This document shows, in pieces, positions 22,956-34,500 of a stretch of 64,000 nt of DNA. The notes under the pieces are model-generated. The model was not told the DNA's origin. It searched no databases and was given only the letters and a program-made list of their open reading frames with translations. How positions within the stretch are numbered: position 1 is the stretch's first letter; every line of letters starts with the position of its first letter. The translations under genes were made by a program, and so were the position numbers. The stretch is taken from NCBI RefSeq assembly GCF_021018805.1, contig NC_086283.1, positions 58,729,775-58,793,774 on the forward strand. The letters are read 5' to 3'. This stretch comes from Prinia subflava. Lineage: Eukaryota > Chordata > Aves > Passeriformes > Cisticolidae.

Positions 22956-23775
22956 AAGAAAAGAAAACCTAAACACACAAAAACCAGAAATGAAAACCTC
23001 CCAGAAGATTTCTTCTCCCCCTCCTAATTTCCACCCATTCCACACTCTAACTGTTAACATTTACACGTCACCCTCCATCTTACTTGCTTAAACCAAAACC
23101 CTGGGTTCCCAATCAAAGTCATCATCACTCAAAAAACCCCAATCTTCAATCCAGCAAGGGAGACCCTTGCACCACAGACCCCCCACAGGAAACACAGGTC
23201 CACCCTCCCATGTTCCCATGTCACCCATGGCCCTGCCTGGGGCAGTCTGCCAGGGTGACACCCTCCTTTCCATGTCCAGTGCTCTCACCACTGTCCATGG
23301 ACCAAAACCGCATACAGGGCTCTTTTAAGGATGTTTGGCCAAGTACCAAAAACCAGCCATCTTCTCATATTGGGACAAGCCCCCACATTTACCCCTGGGG
23401 CCGAGGGTTCCAAGAACAGGCCACAAAGTCTTTGGTTTTGAGCCAAAATGCATCCACCCAAATACAGTCTTATTTATGTTCAGGAGAGTTCAGGGTCCGT
23501 CTATGGCTAACATTATGCAAGAAAAATCCAGCTCAAAAGCCACTCCTCTTCATCTCTAGCTGATCTGGGGGTCTTTTCATTGTGCTTTATCATCTCGGTC
23601 CCAGGCTGTCCCTCTCTCTTCTGAAACCACCAGCCATGAGAATCAGTGTCTGGGAATAATTTTCTTCTGCCTCAGAAAGAGTTAAAAGCTTCTGTCTCCC
23701 AGCAAGGCCACAGGCTCAGGCACTGGCAGGCTCCAGCAGCTCCCACACGCAGCAGCAGCTCAGCACCTTCTCCCT

Positions 23776-23841
23776 GGGCGGGGGGGGCGGGTGGAGACGG
23801 GACGAGGTGGGGGGGGGATGGGGACAGGGACGGGGAGATGG
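23776..23841 (+). other. G-run cluster, potential G-quadruplex
   Basis: Within about 65 bp the plus strand has runs gggcggggggggcggg, acggg, an uninterrupted G9, atgggg, aggg and acgggg. This is more than enough G-tracts for a quadruplex. It lies in the GC-rich part of the minus-strand LTR, so the G-rich strand is the template for LTR transcription. Confidence 0.7.
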
Positions 23842-24194
23842 AAGGCACCTCCAAAGTTCTCCACCCCTCCATCCTGGATGGGGCTGGCCCAGCTCCAGTC
23901 CCATTCTCTCTCTTTCCCTTCCCCTGGGGCCTGGGCCTACCTCAGCCTGACCACCTGGCTCCCTCCCCCACCCAGCCTGGTCAGCTGGGTGGAGGGGAGG
24001 AAAAAGATTCTCCTTTCCTGAAAGCAAAGCCAGAAAGAAAAAGTCCCTCTGGGAGTCCTTGCTTTTAACCCCTTGTGTTCTCAGAGGCGTGTCCAACCCC
24101 TCAGTGGCCACCGAAAGTGCCAACATTCAAACCTGACCACTGATTGGTTTGACCACAGCTTCCTGAAAAACTCATTTCCCCTCAAACCAGGACA

Positions 24195-25049
24195 GTGTTC
24201 TTCATGGAGACAGGGGAACAGAAACCTCTGTTCAGGCCATTGCATCACCACAGGATTCCCATGCGCCCATTGCTCAGTCTCTGTGTGGTACACTCCCCTC
24301 ACTGTTAGCATCTTGCAGCAAGCATTGGGAAGGTGGGGATGGCTGGGTCACCAGGGGCTCGCTGCAGCTGATGGAATCAGATAAGTGCAAAGGAGGGTGG
24401 ACAGGCACACTGGAAAAGTAGCAGGCACATACACTCAAGCACAGAAGCCTTGTTTACACAGAACCATGTGGACAGAATCCATCTGTTTCTAAGTACACAG
24501 ACCTTCAAACGTCATTTCCAGCTTCTGGAAACTTAGTATTTTAATTTTACCTCTGTTCTTTACCACAAAGGTAAGAATAAAATTTGTTGTAAATTCCCAG
24601 CATTTCTGGGCTGACTGTTCTCTGAAATGTTTTTGCCTTTCTTCTTAGGTGGGATTCCCACTGAATAACTACAGCCTAGACACTACAGAATTTTGTGTCT
24701 TTGAAGTCCTCTTTCTCCTTCCTTTCCTCATTCCCTCCCTAGTGAATAGGCTGTTTAAAGCCCTCCAGAAGATATAGTCACAGCCACAGAACTCCACAGA
24801 GGATGGCTCAGCTGTGCTGCAACACTGTTCTGCTCAGGATCAGAGTCCAGGGAGAAGGGGCTGTAAGGTCTATGTATGTGACATACCAATGTATCTGTGC
24901 ATGCTGATAGCCAGCCCTGACCTGCTAGGAAGACAGAAAAATGAAAAATGGCAGAAATAAGAAACAGCAAAAAGGATAGCACTTGTTTAAAGAAGCTGTT
25001 AATAAGTGATGGGTGTTGGGAAGACAATGACACTGTATGGATCAACTAA
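24195..25049. other. Unique non-coding stretch
   Basis: No gene or recognised repeat. The segment at 24640-24655 has a pyrimidine-rich 'tttcttcttag' acceptor-like site without further support. Confidence 0.4.
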
Positions 25050-26290
25050 AGTTAAAGAAAACCTTCAGCCTCCCAAGGGAGTACCTCTGCTCCCAGTCCA
25101 GCCCTCTCCAGCAGCCCTGCTGGATCCAGCAGTGTTGTTGTTTAGATTTAGGGGTGTCCCCGGAGAGGGTTCCCTGGGAGCCCCCCAGGCTCTAGGTTCA
25201 TTGGTATTCACATGCAGGCAGGCAAGGAGACTGCAGACAGCTGGTGAGGTGCTGATGAGGTGAGGATTTATTTGGAGTTTGACCCCAGGAAGGCAGCATG
25301 GTTACTGAGGGAGAGGGAGAAGGAGGGGGAGAGAGGGAAGGGGAGAAGAAAGGGGAGAGGAGCAGAGCCTGTGGAGGCCTCCAGGGCAAAGAGGGAGAGC
25401 CCTCTCCGTTTGCACCCTTAACAGAGGGTATCAAAGTGAGCGCAGACAGATCTAGAGGCCAATGGGGTTACAGACACACGATACTGCAGGGGAGGTTACA
25501 GACTTGAGATAAACCATACACTTCCCAGGGGTGAGCCAGAGCAAACCATTTCCATAAAATGCAATTCCACACAGCAGAGTTGAGCTCCCCATCATCATAG
25601 CTGCTGTCCTCAGTATGAGTCCCACCACACTCCACATCTGTGGGGAACAGGAGCCCCATGAGGACCAAGAGGATTCCATGCCATGGCCCTCCATTCTCAA
25701 CCAGATCTGGGGAAACTCATTTGTCCTGAAAACCAGCTGCTGGGAGACCACTGTGACTGAAGGGCTGAGTGCTGGTGACTGCAGTGGGAGACCACAGGTC
25801 ACAGCACGTGTACCTACTGCCAGCTGCTGGCAGTGAGTGTCTGTACCTTCCCAGGACTGTGAATGAGGGGGGTATCTGTGTGGTGTGACTAATGGACGAC
25901 TTTCAGTCTCAACATCTGGAAAGCAGAGGGGCCTCAGGTCTGGGCTGCTGTGTGGGGAGACATATGATTTTGGGGTGCCTGTAGGTGAAGCCCACAAGGA
26001 GGGGACTTGTCTGTCTGTGCCTCTGCCTATGCAAGTCCTGCATGTGGGTGCTGTGAAGGCAGCTTGTCAGTGTCAGTGTGTGGCTGCCCGTCCTCTGTGT
26101 GTCTGTGTGTGTGACTCTGGGGTACACGCTCCAGTTTGATACTGGCTGAACCTGAAAATGCGAAAGCAGCAACCACATTCCTCATGGGCCCAGGACACTG
26201 GGCTGGGCTCCAGTAGCAGCTCCTGACAGAGTCCATATTCCTTTGGCTGTCTCCAAATAAAGCAGTATTTCTGTTGTTACGTGTGAACTA
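25050..26290 (-). mobile_element. Probable ERV/LTR-derived segment (minus), boundaries unclear
   Basis: This GC-rich stretch differs in composition from its neighbours. On the minus strand 'ctccaaataaatcctcacct' (about 25260-25280) looks like an LTR polyadenylation signal followed by an R-U5-like region, with a purine/pyrimidine tract and U3-like sequence upstream. A 181-codon open frame (25452-25997, minus) has no domain I recognise. A second AATAAA in the opposite direction (26255-26262, 'ctccaaataaagcag') raises the alternative of two overlapping elements. I could not fix TG/CA ends or a target duplication. Confidence 0.4.
25307..25362 (+). repeat. 56-base uninterrupted purine tract
   Basis: Only G and A from 25307 to 25362 (GAGGG / GGAGAA units). 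It may adopt a triplex (H-DNA) form. Confidence 0.85.
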
Positions 26291-26454
26291 CTCAAGGAAG
26301 ATAACTCCACTCTTCTGCCTGTGAATAACAGCCTGTCAGCTGCTACACTTGTGTTCCTGATCTCTTGGGCAATTTGGTCTCCATCAGATGGGCCCTGAGA
26401 GGTTCAGAAGAGCCCAAACTGTAAAGAGAGAGGATCAGGGAAGGTTGTATCTGA

Positions 26455-26495
26455 AAATGAAACATTTTTAAATGAAACATTTTTAAATGAAATTG
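26455..26495. repeat. 16-bp unit repeated twice
   Basis: The unit aaatgaaacattttta occurs twice in tandem, followed by a partial third copy (aaatgaaat). Confidence 0.85.
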
Positions 26496-28380
26496 CTCTG
26501 TTAGTCAGAACAGGTGGTTTCAGGACCTCTTCCTGATGTGCATAAATTTTAGTGAAGTTAGCCAATGTGTTTATCATCGGAACCTTGTCTCTTGGATGGG
26601 ATTAACTGCAGTCAGTCTAGAGCTGTGATGGACTGAAAACAGAGTACTTGGGAGATGCAGAGGGTTTAAATGTACCTGTTTTACTGGTAAGAGAATGACT
26701 GACTGCCTGCCTTCCACTGGCTGATGTGAGAGAATGAGCACTTGAGGAGAATGGCTACTTGAGGGGCAGAAGATGCACTATCACTCCTGCCTGCTGCTCC
26801 TTCCTCCCTTTCTCTGCCAAGAAAAGTGATACCATGTTGCCACTATAATGAAATTAGTCTGTTTATGTGTCTTTTTATGTTCATCCAGACATTGCACAAA
26901 CATCAGAAACCTGGAAAGCAATTTTCAGGCCTTGGAGGCCAGGAAGATATCAACAGAGTCTGACAACATGCTGAAATATTCTGGTGGTGTCATCTTCCTG
27001 AAACATCTGCTGTGAAGTGCTTCTCCTCCAGTTTTATTCTTGATTAGCCCTTTCTCTATGTCAGCTTTATTCTATTTTTGTTGGTTAGAGTACTACTCAG
27101 AGCTTAAATAATTTCTCGGGTTAATAAAAGCAGAGGATTTCTATCCTTCAAAACAGGAATCAAAGTAAGGAAATGTCAGCGCTTTTAATACAAGGTTGTG
27201 GATTTCATGGGTGCTTCTGCTTAATTAAAGAAATTTTAAAGTTGTGGCATCCTTTTAGTATTCTTTTTGGTCCCTATGCAGTAGAAGGAAAAATAAAACC
27301 ACAACAGTTTTTCATGCCTTCCTGTGCTAAATGTCAGTGTGAACAGGCTTAAATGTTCTGTCCTTTCTTGGTGGGCATTTTATTTCCAGGCCATTTGAGA
27401 GAGTAGTTACTCAGATTTGTCTGCTGTCACACAGAGTGGGGGAGAAGAGCTGAGTGTTACTTCTGAAGTGTCATAAAGAAGTGGAGCATTCATTCATATT
27501 CATAATTAACAACACAAACAGCTGCACATGCTCTGTCTGGCTCCTCTCAATTTGTGTTAGCGTCCTTGTTTACATGCATCCAGTCATCACTTATCTACTG
27601 CTAAGGAAGAGGAAATGTTTCAAGGTGACACTGTGGAGGTTCCCATCTGTGCTCCCTTCCAGACAGGGCACTCCTTACCAACACAGGCACCTCTGTCTTT
27701 TCAATGAACTGGTGCTGAGGCCAAGCATATCCAGAAATTATGCCCTGACGTTTTTACTGTTCGGTTCTGAAGGTGACTTATTAAACAATAAATCATGAAA
27801 AAATAGAGATAGAAATTCAAAAACTGTGTTTTCCTAATACATCTTAAAAACAACCAAAAATTCTTCCTAGACAATTTCCCCAAAGTTAGGGTAGACCCAG
27901 AGCCTTGCAATTATTGCAAGCATGGAATCTGACTTTTACAATGCCAAGATGAATTGTGCTCAAATCAAGGTCTGTGATCCAGAAAGAGACACCCTCTCTT
28001 TTTTGTGGTCATTAATCCATGCCTCTCAGCAAGATTGCTACTCTTGCATTTTACTCATTGAAGGATAACGTGTTCCCTAGCAGGTGTTTCCAAGTACTTT
28101 CCTGAGGCACTTACTCCTGGGACATCTCTCTGTGTCAAGTCTACAGGCAGTCATACTGAAGTCTGGCTGGGTGTGGAGTTTTACCATGCAAGCAAAGCCA
28201 CTGAAGCTTCATAAGAGCTGAAGTGTTCCCATTTGTGTGTGTGCACCAGAAGATTATGCAATAACACTGGTGAGACTGGGCACTTATTGGAGAGCTACCC
28301 TTCATGCTCAAAATCAAGGTCATATTATTACTGGAGGGGCAGGCAAAAGCATGGATGTGATATGCAAGTTCCCGTATTTT

Positions 28381-28430
28381 ATGTGTATATACATATATGT
28401 ATGTATATATATTTACTTTTTTTTTTTTTA
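28381..28430. repeat. TA/TG microsatellite followed by a T run
   Basis: An alternating TATG/TATA stretch runs into 'tttactttttttttttt'. Confidence 0.9.
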
Positions 28431-31266
28431 CTGTTGGTTTCAACTAAATATTCAGCAAACTTGAGTGAAATTACTGCAGACAGAAATCATATTGCAGGAT
28501 TTTTGAATAATAAGCCTCCTGCTTGTATGCCAAGCTGGAGACAAACAGCATCTGTTGATGCAGCCTGAAAGATTCTCGTCACTAGGGCAGAAATGTCCCC
28601 CTTATGCTCTGTCACTGTGCAGGAGGGAAGTGCAGACCTGCCTGCTTCCATGGCAGACAGGATTCTGGGCATGACACTGGGCCCAGGGCATCTCTGGTAA
28701 CTGCAAACTGGCACTTCTGCCTGTGAAAGGAGCTCCAAGCTCTATACCCACATTTCAAGCCTATTTCCTGAGACCTTTTCTGCCAGGAATGACTGTTTGT
28801 GGCTGTTTTCCTGTCTTCTGCTGAACTGCACCTCACCTGCTCATCTACCAACGTGCTGCCATTCAGCACTTCCCCTCCTATTTCTGGTGTACACGTGGTG
28901 CCTGCAAGAAGAATGGGAGAACGAGGAGCAATCCCTGTAATTCTTTAGAAAAGAGAGCATCAAAGCACTGCTCTTCCTGGTGCTGCAGTTCAGAGACAGT
29001 GAGAGAGCCATGGACAGGCTCCTATAATCCCATCTGCTAGTATCTGTAAGACTTAAGTCTGTCTTTGGGGTTTTTTCCCTGGTAGAGCACTCCTGACCTC
29101 TGTCTGAGATGGGTCTGGTGAAAAAACAGGGCAGAAAAGAATTGCCTATTTCTCACCTTAAGCAACATGGATCTTCATTCTACTTCATTTGTTTGTGAGG
29201 TTAAGGATGAAAAGTCTGGTTTAAATGGTCCCTATCAGGCAGCAAGACAAATGATGTATATTTGTGTTGTTCTACAGCTTTACTTTTCTGTTAGCTTTTG
29301 TTTTACCATTCACATCCCTTTTGGTTGCATTTTTTAATATCTGTGTAGATTGCACTTCCTTCTGCCAGTTTCCTTCTGCCAAGCCCTCAGCAATACCTGG
29401 TAGTTTTCTTTTCCATGTTTCAGTCTCAGAACTCAAGGTTATGCTGTTTCACTCTTTGAAGGGTTGTGTGCCTCTTATTTACTGGCAGCACAGATATGGA
29501 TGCTGCTGTTGTTTTTCAGTTCATGCAGAAGCATTCCCTCTGCTTTTCATGGCACTGCAATTGTAGGATTTTTTTCAGTGTCTTCATTGTCTTTGGTCAC
29601 ATGATTAAATCAACCCTACAAAATGTAATCTTTTGCTGGGATGTCTACACTAGGTGGTCCACTATCCACCCAATCATGGAAAATGGTTCTCTAAAATGAA
29701 TTCTGGACCCTTTAACCCTGATGAAATCTGTAAAACATTTTTTCTTCTCCACCTTTCCCTAGTCAATTATTTCCTAGTATTAAGCAAACACTTCATGCTA
29801 GACTAGGGTTTAAATTAACTTCTTGCCTAGCAAGGAAGAACAATAATCTTCACTAGAAAACTTCATAAAAAATCTGAAAGATACAAGAGCACATTCTTCC
29901 ATTTGCCATCCTTTTCTGCAATCCTTTTGCTGTTTCTCAGCAAGCAGATGACTAAAAGTGCCTTTTTAAAAAAATAAATAATAGTGTCTTATTTGCTTTT
30001 TAAACACCTTGAGAAAAGGGAGTTTTTCTTTCCACTGTTCCATCATTTACATCTGCACTCTTGGGTCTCTGGATACACTAATATGAGTTACATCAGTGTG
30101 ACTACACAGTGTTACCAGGTTCTTCTAGATAGTCCACGCAGGGGAACTGTAACATTTAACATAAAATTTGTTTATTTGAACACACCTGATGTTACCCTGG
30201 AATATTCATTTACCCCAGATTTTTCATTTACCCCAAAATTTAGGTTACAGTTAGCAAAATACACTTCTTCAATACATGGTTCTATGAAAAATACCAATGT
30301 GATTCAGTCACTCTTCTCTGTAATATGCTCACCAGCCTGATGCTGCCTGTTCCCAGTCTCACCATGATGACACACATGGGTTGAAGCCAGCTCTAGTCCA
30401 TTGCTGTCTATGTTTTTGCCTTAACTAACCTGACTGGGACAAGTTGCTCAGTGTTGCACTGTTATAATATTTTAAAATTTTTCAAGTGGAGTCAAAATCA
30501 TGTTGTCATGTTGGCATTTTTCTATAATGTGTTTAAATCCATGCCTTAGTAGCAGGCCATCATTTTATCAGCAAACTGCAAAAAGAGTGGTATTTTCAGC
30601 CATTTTTAATTTCTTCTCCTTGTTGGAGAAACTACTCTTTAGAGAACCAAAACAAAATTTCAGCCATTTTTGATAATTTTTAAGAAATGACCGAAGACAG
30701 TACCGTGAATTTCATTATTAAATTTGAGCTGGCTTGTTTGAAAAGACTGAAGATGCACACCTGTTGGAGTCTAGAACACCCCTCTGGCCACCCTGGAGGG
30801 TTTGAAGACTGTACAGGGGGGTCTGGGATCTGTACGGGGGGGTCAGTCAGACCCACACAGATCCCAGGAGGACACTGACTCTGATTCCTGTCCATGGGAG
30901 TGAACACTCACATGCAGGAAGAATCACAAATCCTAAGAATTTTAAATAAGTAGTGGATGGTTTATTATAGAATATAAATATAGAAATTAGGATTCTTAGT
31001 ATATGGGGCTGAAGAGGCAAGATGGAGGAATTGGGGAGCGGCCCCTGTCTTCCTTGTTCTTGCTCTCGTCCCCCATCTTGTGCTGAGTTGGGTTTTAGAG
31101 ATTGGCTTAGAGTAGAACTGGACATGTTAGTATAGGTAGTAGGTATTGGTAAAATTTTGTAAATAAAAAGTACGTCTCGGACAGTGGTTGGGTCAAGGGT
31201 ACCGTACATAAGGTACGGGGCTCTCTGATCCACCCAGTCTGCCGCGTGTCCTGCTCTGCTGGGGAC

Positions 31267-31348
31267 GCCTTGCAGAGCTGAGAAAGAACTAAGATAATGT
31301 ACCCTGCCAGGGAGGCCTGGCAGAGCTGAAAAAGGACTGAGATAATGA
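31267..31348 (+). repeat. 48-bp tandem duplication in the LTR
   Basis: The blocks gccttgcagagctgagaaag (31267 on) and gcctggcagagctgaaaaag (31315 on), each followed by 'gact/aact..agataatg', repeat with a period of 48 bp just upstream of the AATAAA signal. Confidence 0.85.
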
Positions 31349-31452
31349 AGAATAAACAATCTTGGAAATGTGCACCGGTGGACTCAACTTGTCGTCTCTA
31401 CCTCTGGTGTGTAACACTTAGGGCAAAGAGAAGACTGAAAACCTTATTACCC

Positions 31453-31565
31453 CTGGGAACAGCAACCCAGAGGAAACTCCCAGGGAACAGCAACCTTGGG
31501 AGAACCCTTATTACCTTGGGGTCAGCAACCCCAAGGAGAATCTCAAGGAAACAGCAACCTTGAGA
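31453..31565 (+). repeat. Array of four hairpin units with a constant CAGCAA loop
   Basis: Hairpin 1: ctggg (31453-31457) / cccag (31466-31470). Hairpin 2: ctccca (31477-31482) / tgggag (31497-31502), extended by gg/cc with one bulge. Hairpin 3: ccttgggg (31514-31521) / ccccaagg (31529-31536). Hairpin 4: tctcaagg (31541-31548) / ccttgaga (31558-31565). All four have cagcaa directly before the 3' arm. Stem sequences differ but each pairs, two of them perfectly over 8 bp. The units also form a two-hairpin repeat with a period of 63-64 bp, with 'cttattac' before units 1 and 3. They lie between the AATAAA signal and the proposed end of the LTR, so would be in U5 and hence in the transcript leader. 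Confidence 0.85.
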
Positions 31566-31571
31566 CACACC

Positions 31572-34500
31572 TAAATCAATCCAGGATGAAAACAAGGGAA
31601 ATAATTAAATTAGTTCCTTTCTTTGGCTATTCAGCTTCCTGTTCAACTATAAAATTTTTTGAAACTAATTAATATGGCACAACCATTGATCATAAAAATA
31701 CCATATTTCTGAAATATGAGCTATAAATATAAGAGTACTTTAATGAAAATTGACATGCCAGTTCCTAGGTCTTAAATGAAATATGATTCCTTATTGTGTA
31801 AATAGCCTGGAGTGAGGGAATATTGTGAGTTACAGGGAGCTCTGTGGTAATCTATGATAAAAGGGAATAAATCATAATTAATAATCTCTAGATTCCATAA
31901 AGCTTTTTTTTTCCTCAAAGCATCTTTAGAAAAAGAAACAAGATAGAAACTCAAAAGGAAACTCAGAGGTCTTGTAAGAGGAAAGGAAAGTGAATTGAAG
32001 ATTAATATTGTCAATTAAAAAAGAATAAAAGTAAGATAGATAATTACTAGCAGGCATCTGCCACTGAAGGAAAAGTCTAATCTCTAAGACTGACAATTTA
32101 AGGACACAAGAGATCTGTAGTCCTACAGTTATCATTTTCTCTTAAATTCAAAACAGCTGTCACATTTACTAAGGAATATATGTAGTAGCCAGTTCAGTTT
32201 GTTGAAATAGAATAAGATCTACTGATATCTGAGAAGAAATTCTCTTGAGGAAGGCCATGGTAAAGCTTTTATGTTCTAAATAGGAAGATATTGCACTCTA
32301 CTGCGTGGCAGAAACAAGCTCAAACTTCCATTGTAAGCTTTTGGATAGTCTGCAATCATGAATTAAGAGGATGTCTTAATCAGCTTATGGTTAACACTTG
32401 CTATACCCTGGAAATTAATGAATGACTTACCTCAAAGTCTGTGGAAAAATGTATGTTTTCAGTGACTTCAGTGAGGTGTGGGTGTTTCAGAGGTGAACCT
32501 TGGTTTGTAGCACATGATATTTTGTGCTATCGTTAGCCTTTCTAACACACTTCTGTTTGGAAACAAGAAAGACAAGAGGGACCATTGTGCTATGACAGGT
32601 GTACATGCACCAGGTTTGACTAATACAAATAGCTTAAGGGTCCTCAAGGGCCTGAAAAGCACTGCCAGATTCACCAACAGATCTTTTCAATTACATATCA
32701 CACTGTGACTTAACCATAATGCCATTAGCTATACGATTTTAATCCTATTTGCTGTCACTGAAGACTTCATGCTTTGTCCTTCAGGTCTGTTTCCTGAAAG
32801 CTCTGACAGCCTGGGTGAAGCCAGCTCTCCCAACCTATTTTTAACACAGTTGCTTCTCTTGCTGAGCTTATAAATTTATTAATAGAGTTCAATTCTTTCA
32901 GGCTTTACATATTAATGCAAAATGAGACTTATACAATCAAAAATCTCAGTTGTCAAGTGGCAACTCAGGTACTGACAAGCTGTGGCCTGGTTACTGTTTG
33001 ATAGCTGTCATAGCTACACTAAACTAGTATTATCTACAATTCAGCTGTGAAATCCAGCTCCCTGTTTTAACACTGTAACTGGCCACATTGTCTGTATTGG
33101 ACGTAGCAGGAGAAAATGAAAGACAGATAATGGTCTGTGCATTACAGAAGTATTTTTGGAGATTTTCTGAGGAAATATTGCAGATGCTTGATTCTGCTGT
33201 TAATGCCATGCTTTGGTTATGTCATATCTCTATGCATCATAATAATGAGTCCAGCTTGTCTGTAGTACTTATATTGGGTATTTACACAGTCTTCAATGCC
33301 TGTCAAAGCATATTCCTATTCATTAAAGTCCAAAGGTTAACATTAGCCTCCATTTCATCAACAGCACCAGCCTCCATGGATATATTTTCAGTCTAGCCAT
33401 CAGCTTTATCCTGGCTGGTTTTGTACTGGGGTGGAGAAGACATACCTTGATGGTGTCTACTAATCTTTCAAAATTTTCCTTTAAACAGCTCTAGTTGAAC
33501 ATGCACCATTTTTTATGTTGCACGAATATCTTGATATCTGGAATAAGCTGCAGCTGTTTTGTAAGCTATTTGTCATGAAAATTTGTCATTTTTTCTCTGC
33601 AATATTTGACTGTTGCTATCTGTATCTGGTTTGAGTCAACTTATTAAAACGTTTGGGGGATAGGATCCATTTCTTTCATTTTGTGGGATCATAGTTCATA
33701 AATCAAATTTTAAGTCAAAGCAGTAGGAATTTTATCAGCAATGACTGAGAAAATGAAAGATGCAGGTGTTTGGTTTCATCTTTAAAATTGCAACCAGTAT
33801 AATTCTGATGTGGAAAATATATCTCTTTTTCTAGTTTCATTTTGGTTTTCGGTATCCTGTTTGTAGTGGCTAGGCATTCTCAGCAGTGATGGGGCCTCAG
33901 AATATGAGATGTCCTGTCTGTTAGAGTGAAACAGACATAGCCAAACAAGTGATGGTGAGTGCTCTTGAGTCTGACACAAATGATTTAAGGTCTCTTCCTG
34001 CTTGTTGTAGCTGGTGTAGTACACGATGGACTTCATTTAATGTACTGTCATTTGTAAGAAAACACTTATAGCCACCAAATTATGTGTTAAGAGGGTTTTG
34101 AACTTTTTTCACTTGGTGTTTCCTGTTGGTTTTCAGTTTTCATTTTTTACTGAGAAGGAAGATAGATCAATTATAATTTAGGCTTTTCATAACTTGTTAT
34201 TTTATTCTTGGCTCTATCTGAACTTCTATCACTGACAGCACTGAGGCTGGAGTTTGTGTGCAAGCAATCCTAATGTTTTGATCTCTAATCCCTGCTCTCT
34301 TTCCTTTGGAGCAGAAAAAAATAGTGATTTAAATTCATATATGAGTTATGTTCTGTTCCACCACCATGGGTAAAGCAGAAACATGACCCTAAAAACATTG
34401 CTAATCTGTTGTGAAGAAAACTTGCATAATGACAGGAAGCTGCTCAGCAAAGAGATGAAATTGGAGAGAAATTTTTAATTTGGTTTTCCCATCATCTTAA

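Larger units (their letters stand above)
22581..24194 (-). mobile_element. Long ERV LTR (1.6 kb, minus) carrying a large microsatellite
   Basis: On the minus strand it runs from TGTCCTGGTTTGAGGGG (start at 24194) to CGCCAACTCATGACA (end at 22581), with TG...CA ends. Landmarks are a U3-like part with 'ggaagctgtggtcaaacca', a GC-rich block (23700-23960), a plausible polyadenylation signal 'cataaataagac' near 23475 and a 3' part with 'ggcctgctctgctctgttc'. Its size is inflated by the array at 22719-22955. Flanks show no direct repeat (left gacac, right gtgtt); instead ACAC / GTGT are complementary. Open frames at 22710-24126 are LTR or repeat translations. I recognise this as a passerine-type ERV LTR but cannot name the subfamily. 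Confidence 0.7.
26291..30761. other. Unique non-coding stretch
   Basis: No gene is supported. It contains a short tandem duplication at about 26455-26495, a TA/TG tract plus T run at 28381-28430 and a two-copy 'ttcatttacccca' repeat at 30205-30235. The open frames are short with no domain. Confidence 0.5.
30762..31567 (+). mobile_element. Probable solo ERV LTR with structured 3' part
   Basis: It starts TGTTGGAGTCTAG and ends CCTTGAGACA. CACC flanks it on both sides (30758-30761 and 31568-31571); the match extends to CACACC if the terminal CA is counted with the flank. Inside are a near-tandem 'tctgtacgggggggtc' pair (about 30810-30845), AT-rich U3-like sequence, 'aataaaaagtacgtctcgg', a 48-bp tandem duplication (31267-31348) and AATAAA at 31351-31356. 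The last 120 bases form four hairpins (separate entry). A 4-bp duplication is usual for class I ERVs. An alternative 3' end is 'gtgtaaca' at about 31412. A 170-codon minus-strand frame (30847-31359) is antisense LTR. Confidence 0.6.

Noticed and set aside
22710..23060. A 116-codon minus-strand frame of Pro-Phe repeats and an 87-codon Leu-Phe frame
   Set aside because: They are translations of the AAAGG/AAAAGG microsatellite inside an LTR; a hexamer repeat keeps any stop-free frame open.
23084..24126. Overlapping open frames of 136-159 codons on both strands
   Set aside because: They lie entirely in a GC-rich LTR, overlap in opposite strands and have no domains; GC-rich DNA has few chance stops.
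30847..31359. A 170-codon minus-strand frame
   Set aside because: It is antisense to the LTR at 30762-31567 and resembles no retroviral or cellular protein.
31453..31565. Reading the four hairpin units as a CRISPR array or integron attachment sites
   Set aside because: The host is a vertebrate, the stems differ between units, there are no equal-length unique spacers, and the units lie at the end of an LTR.
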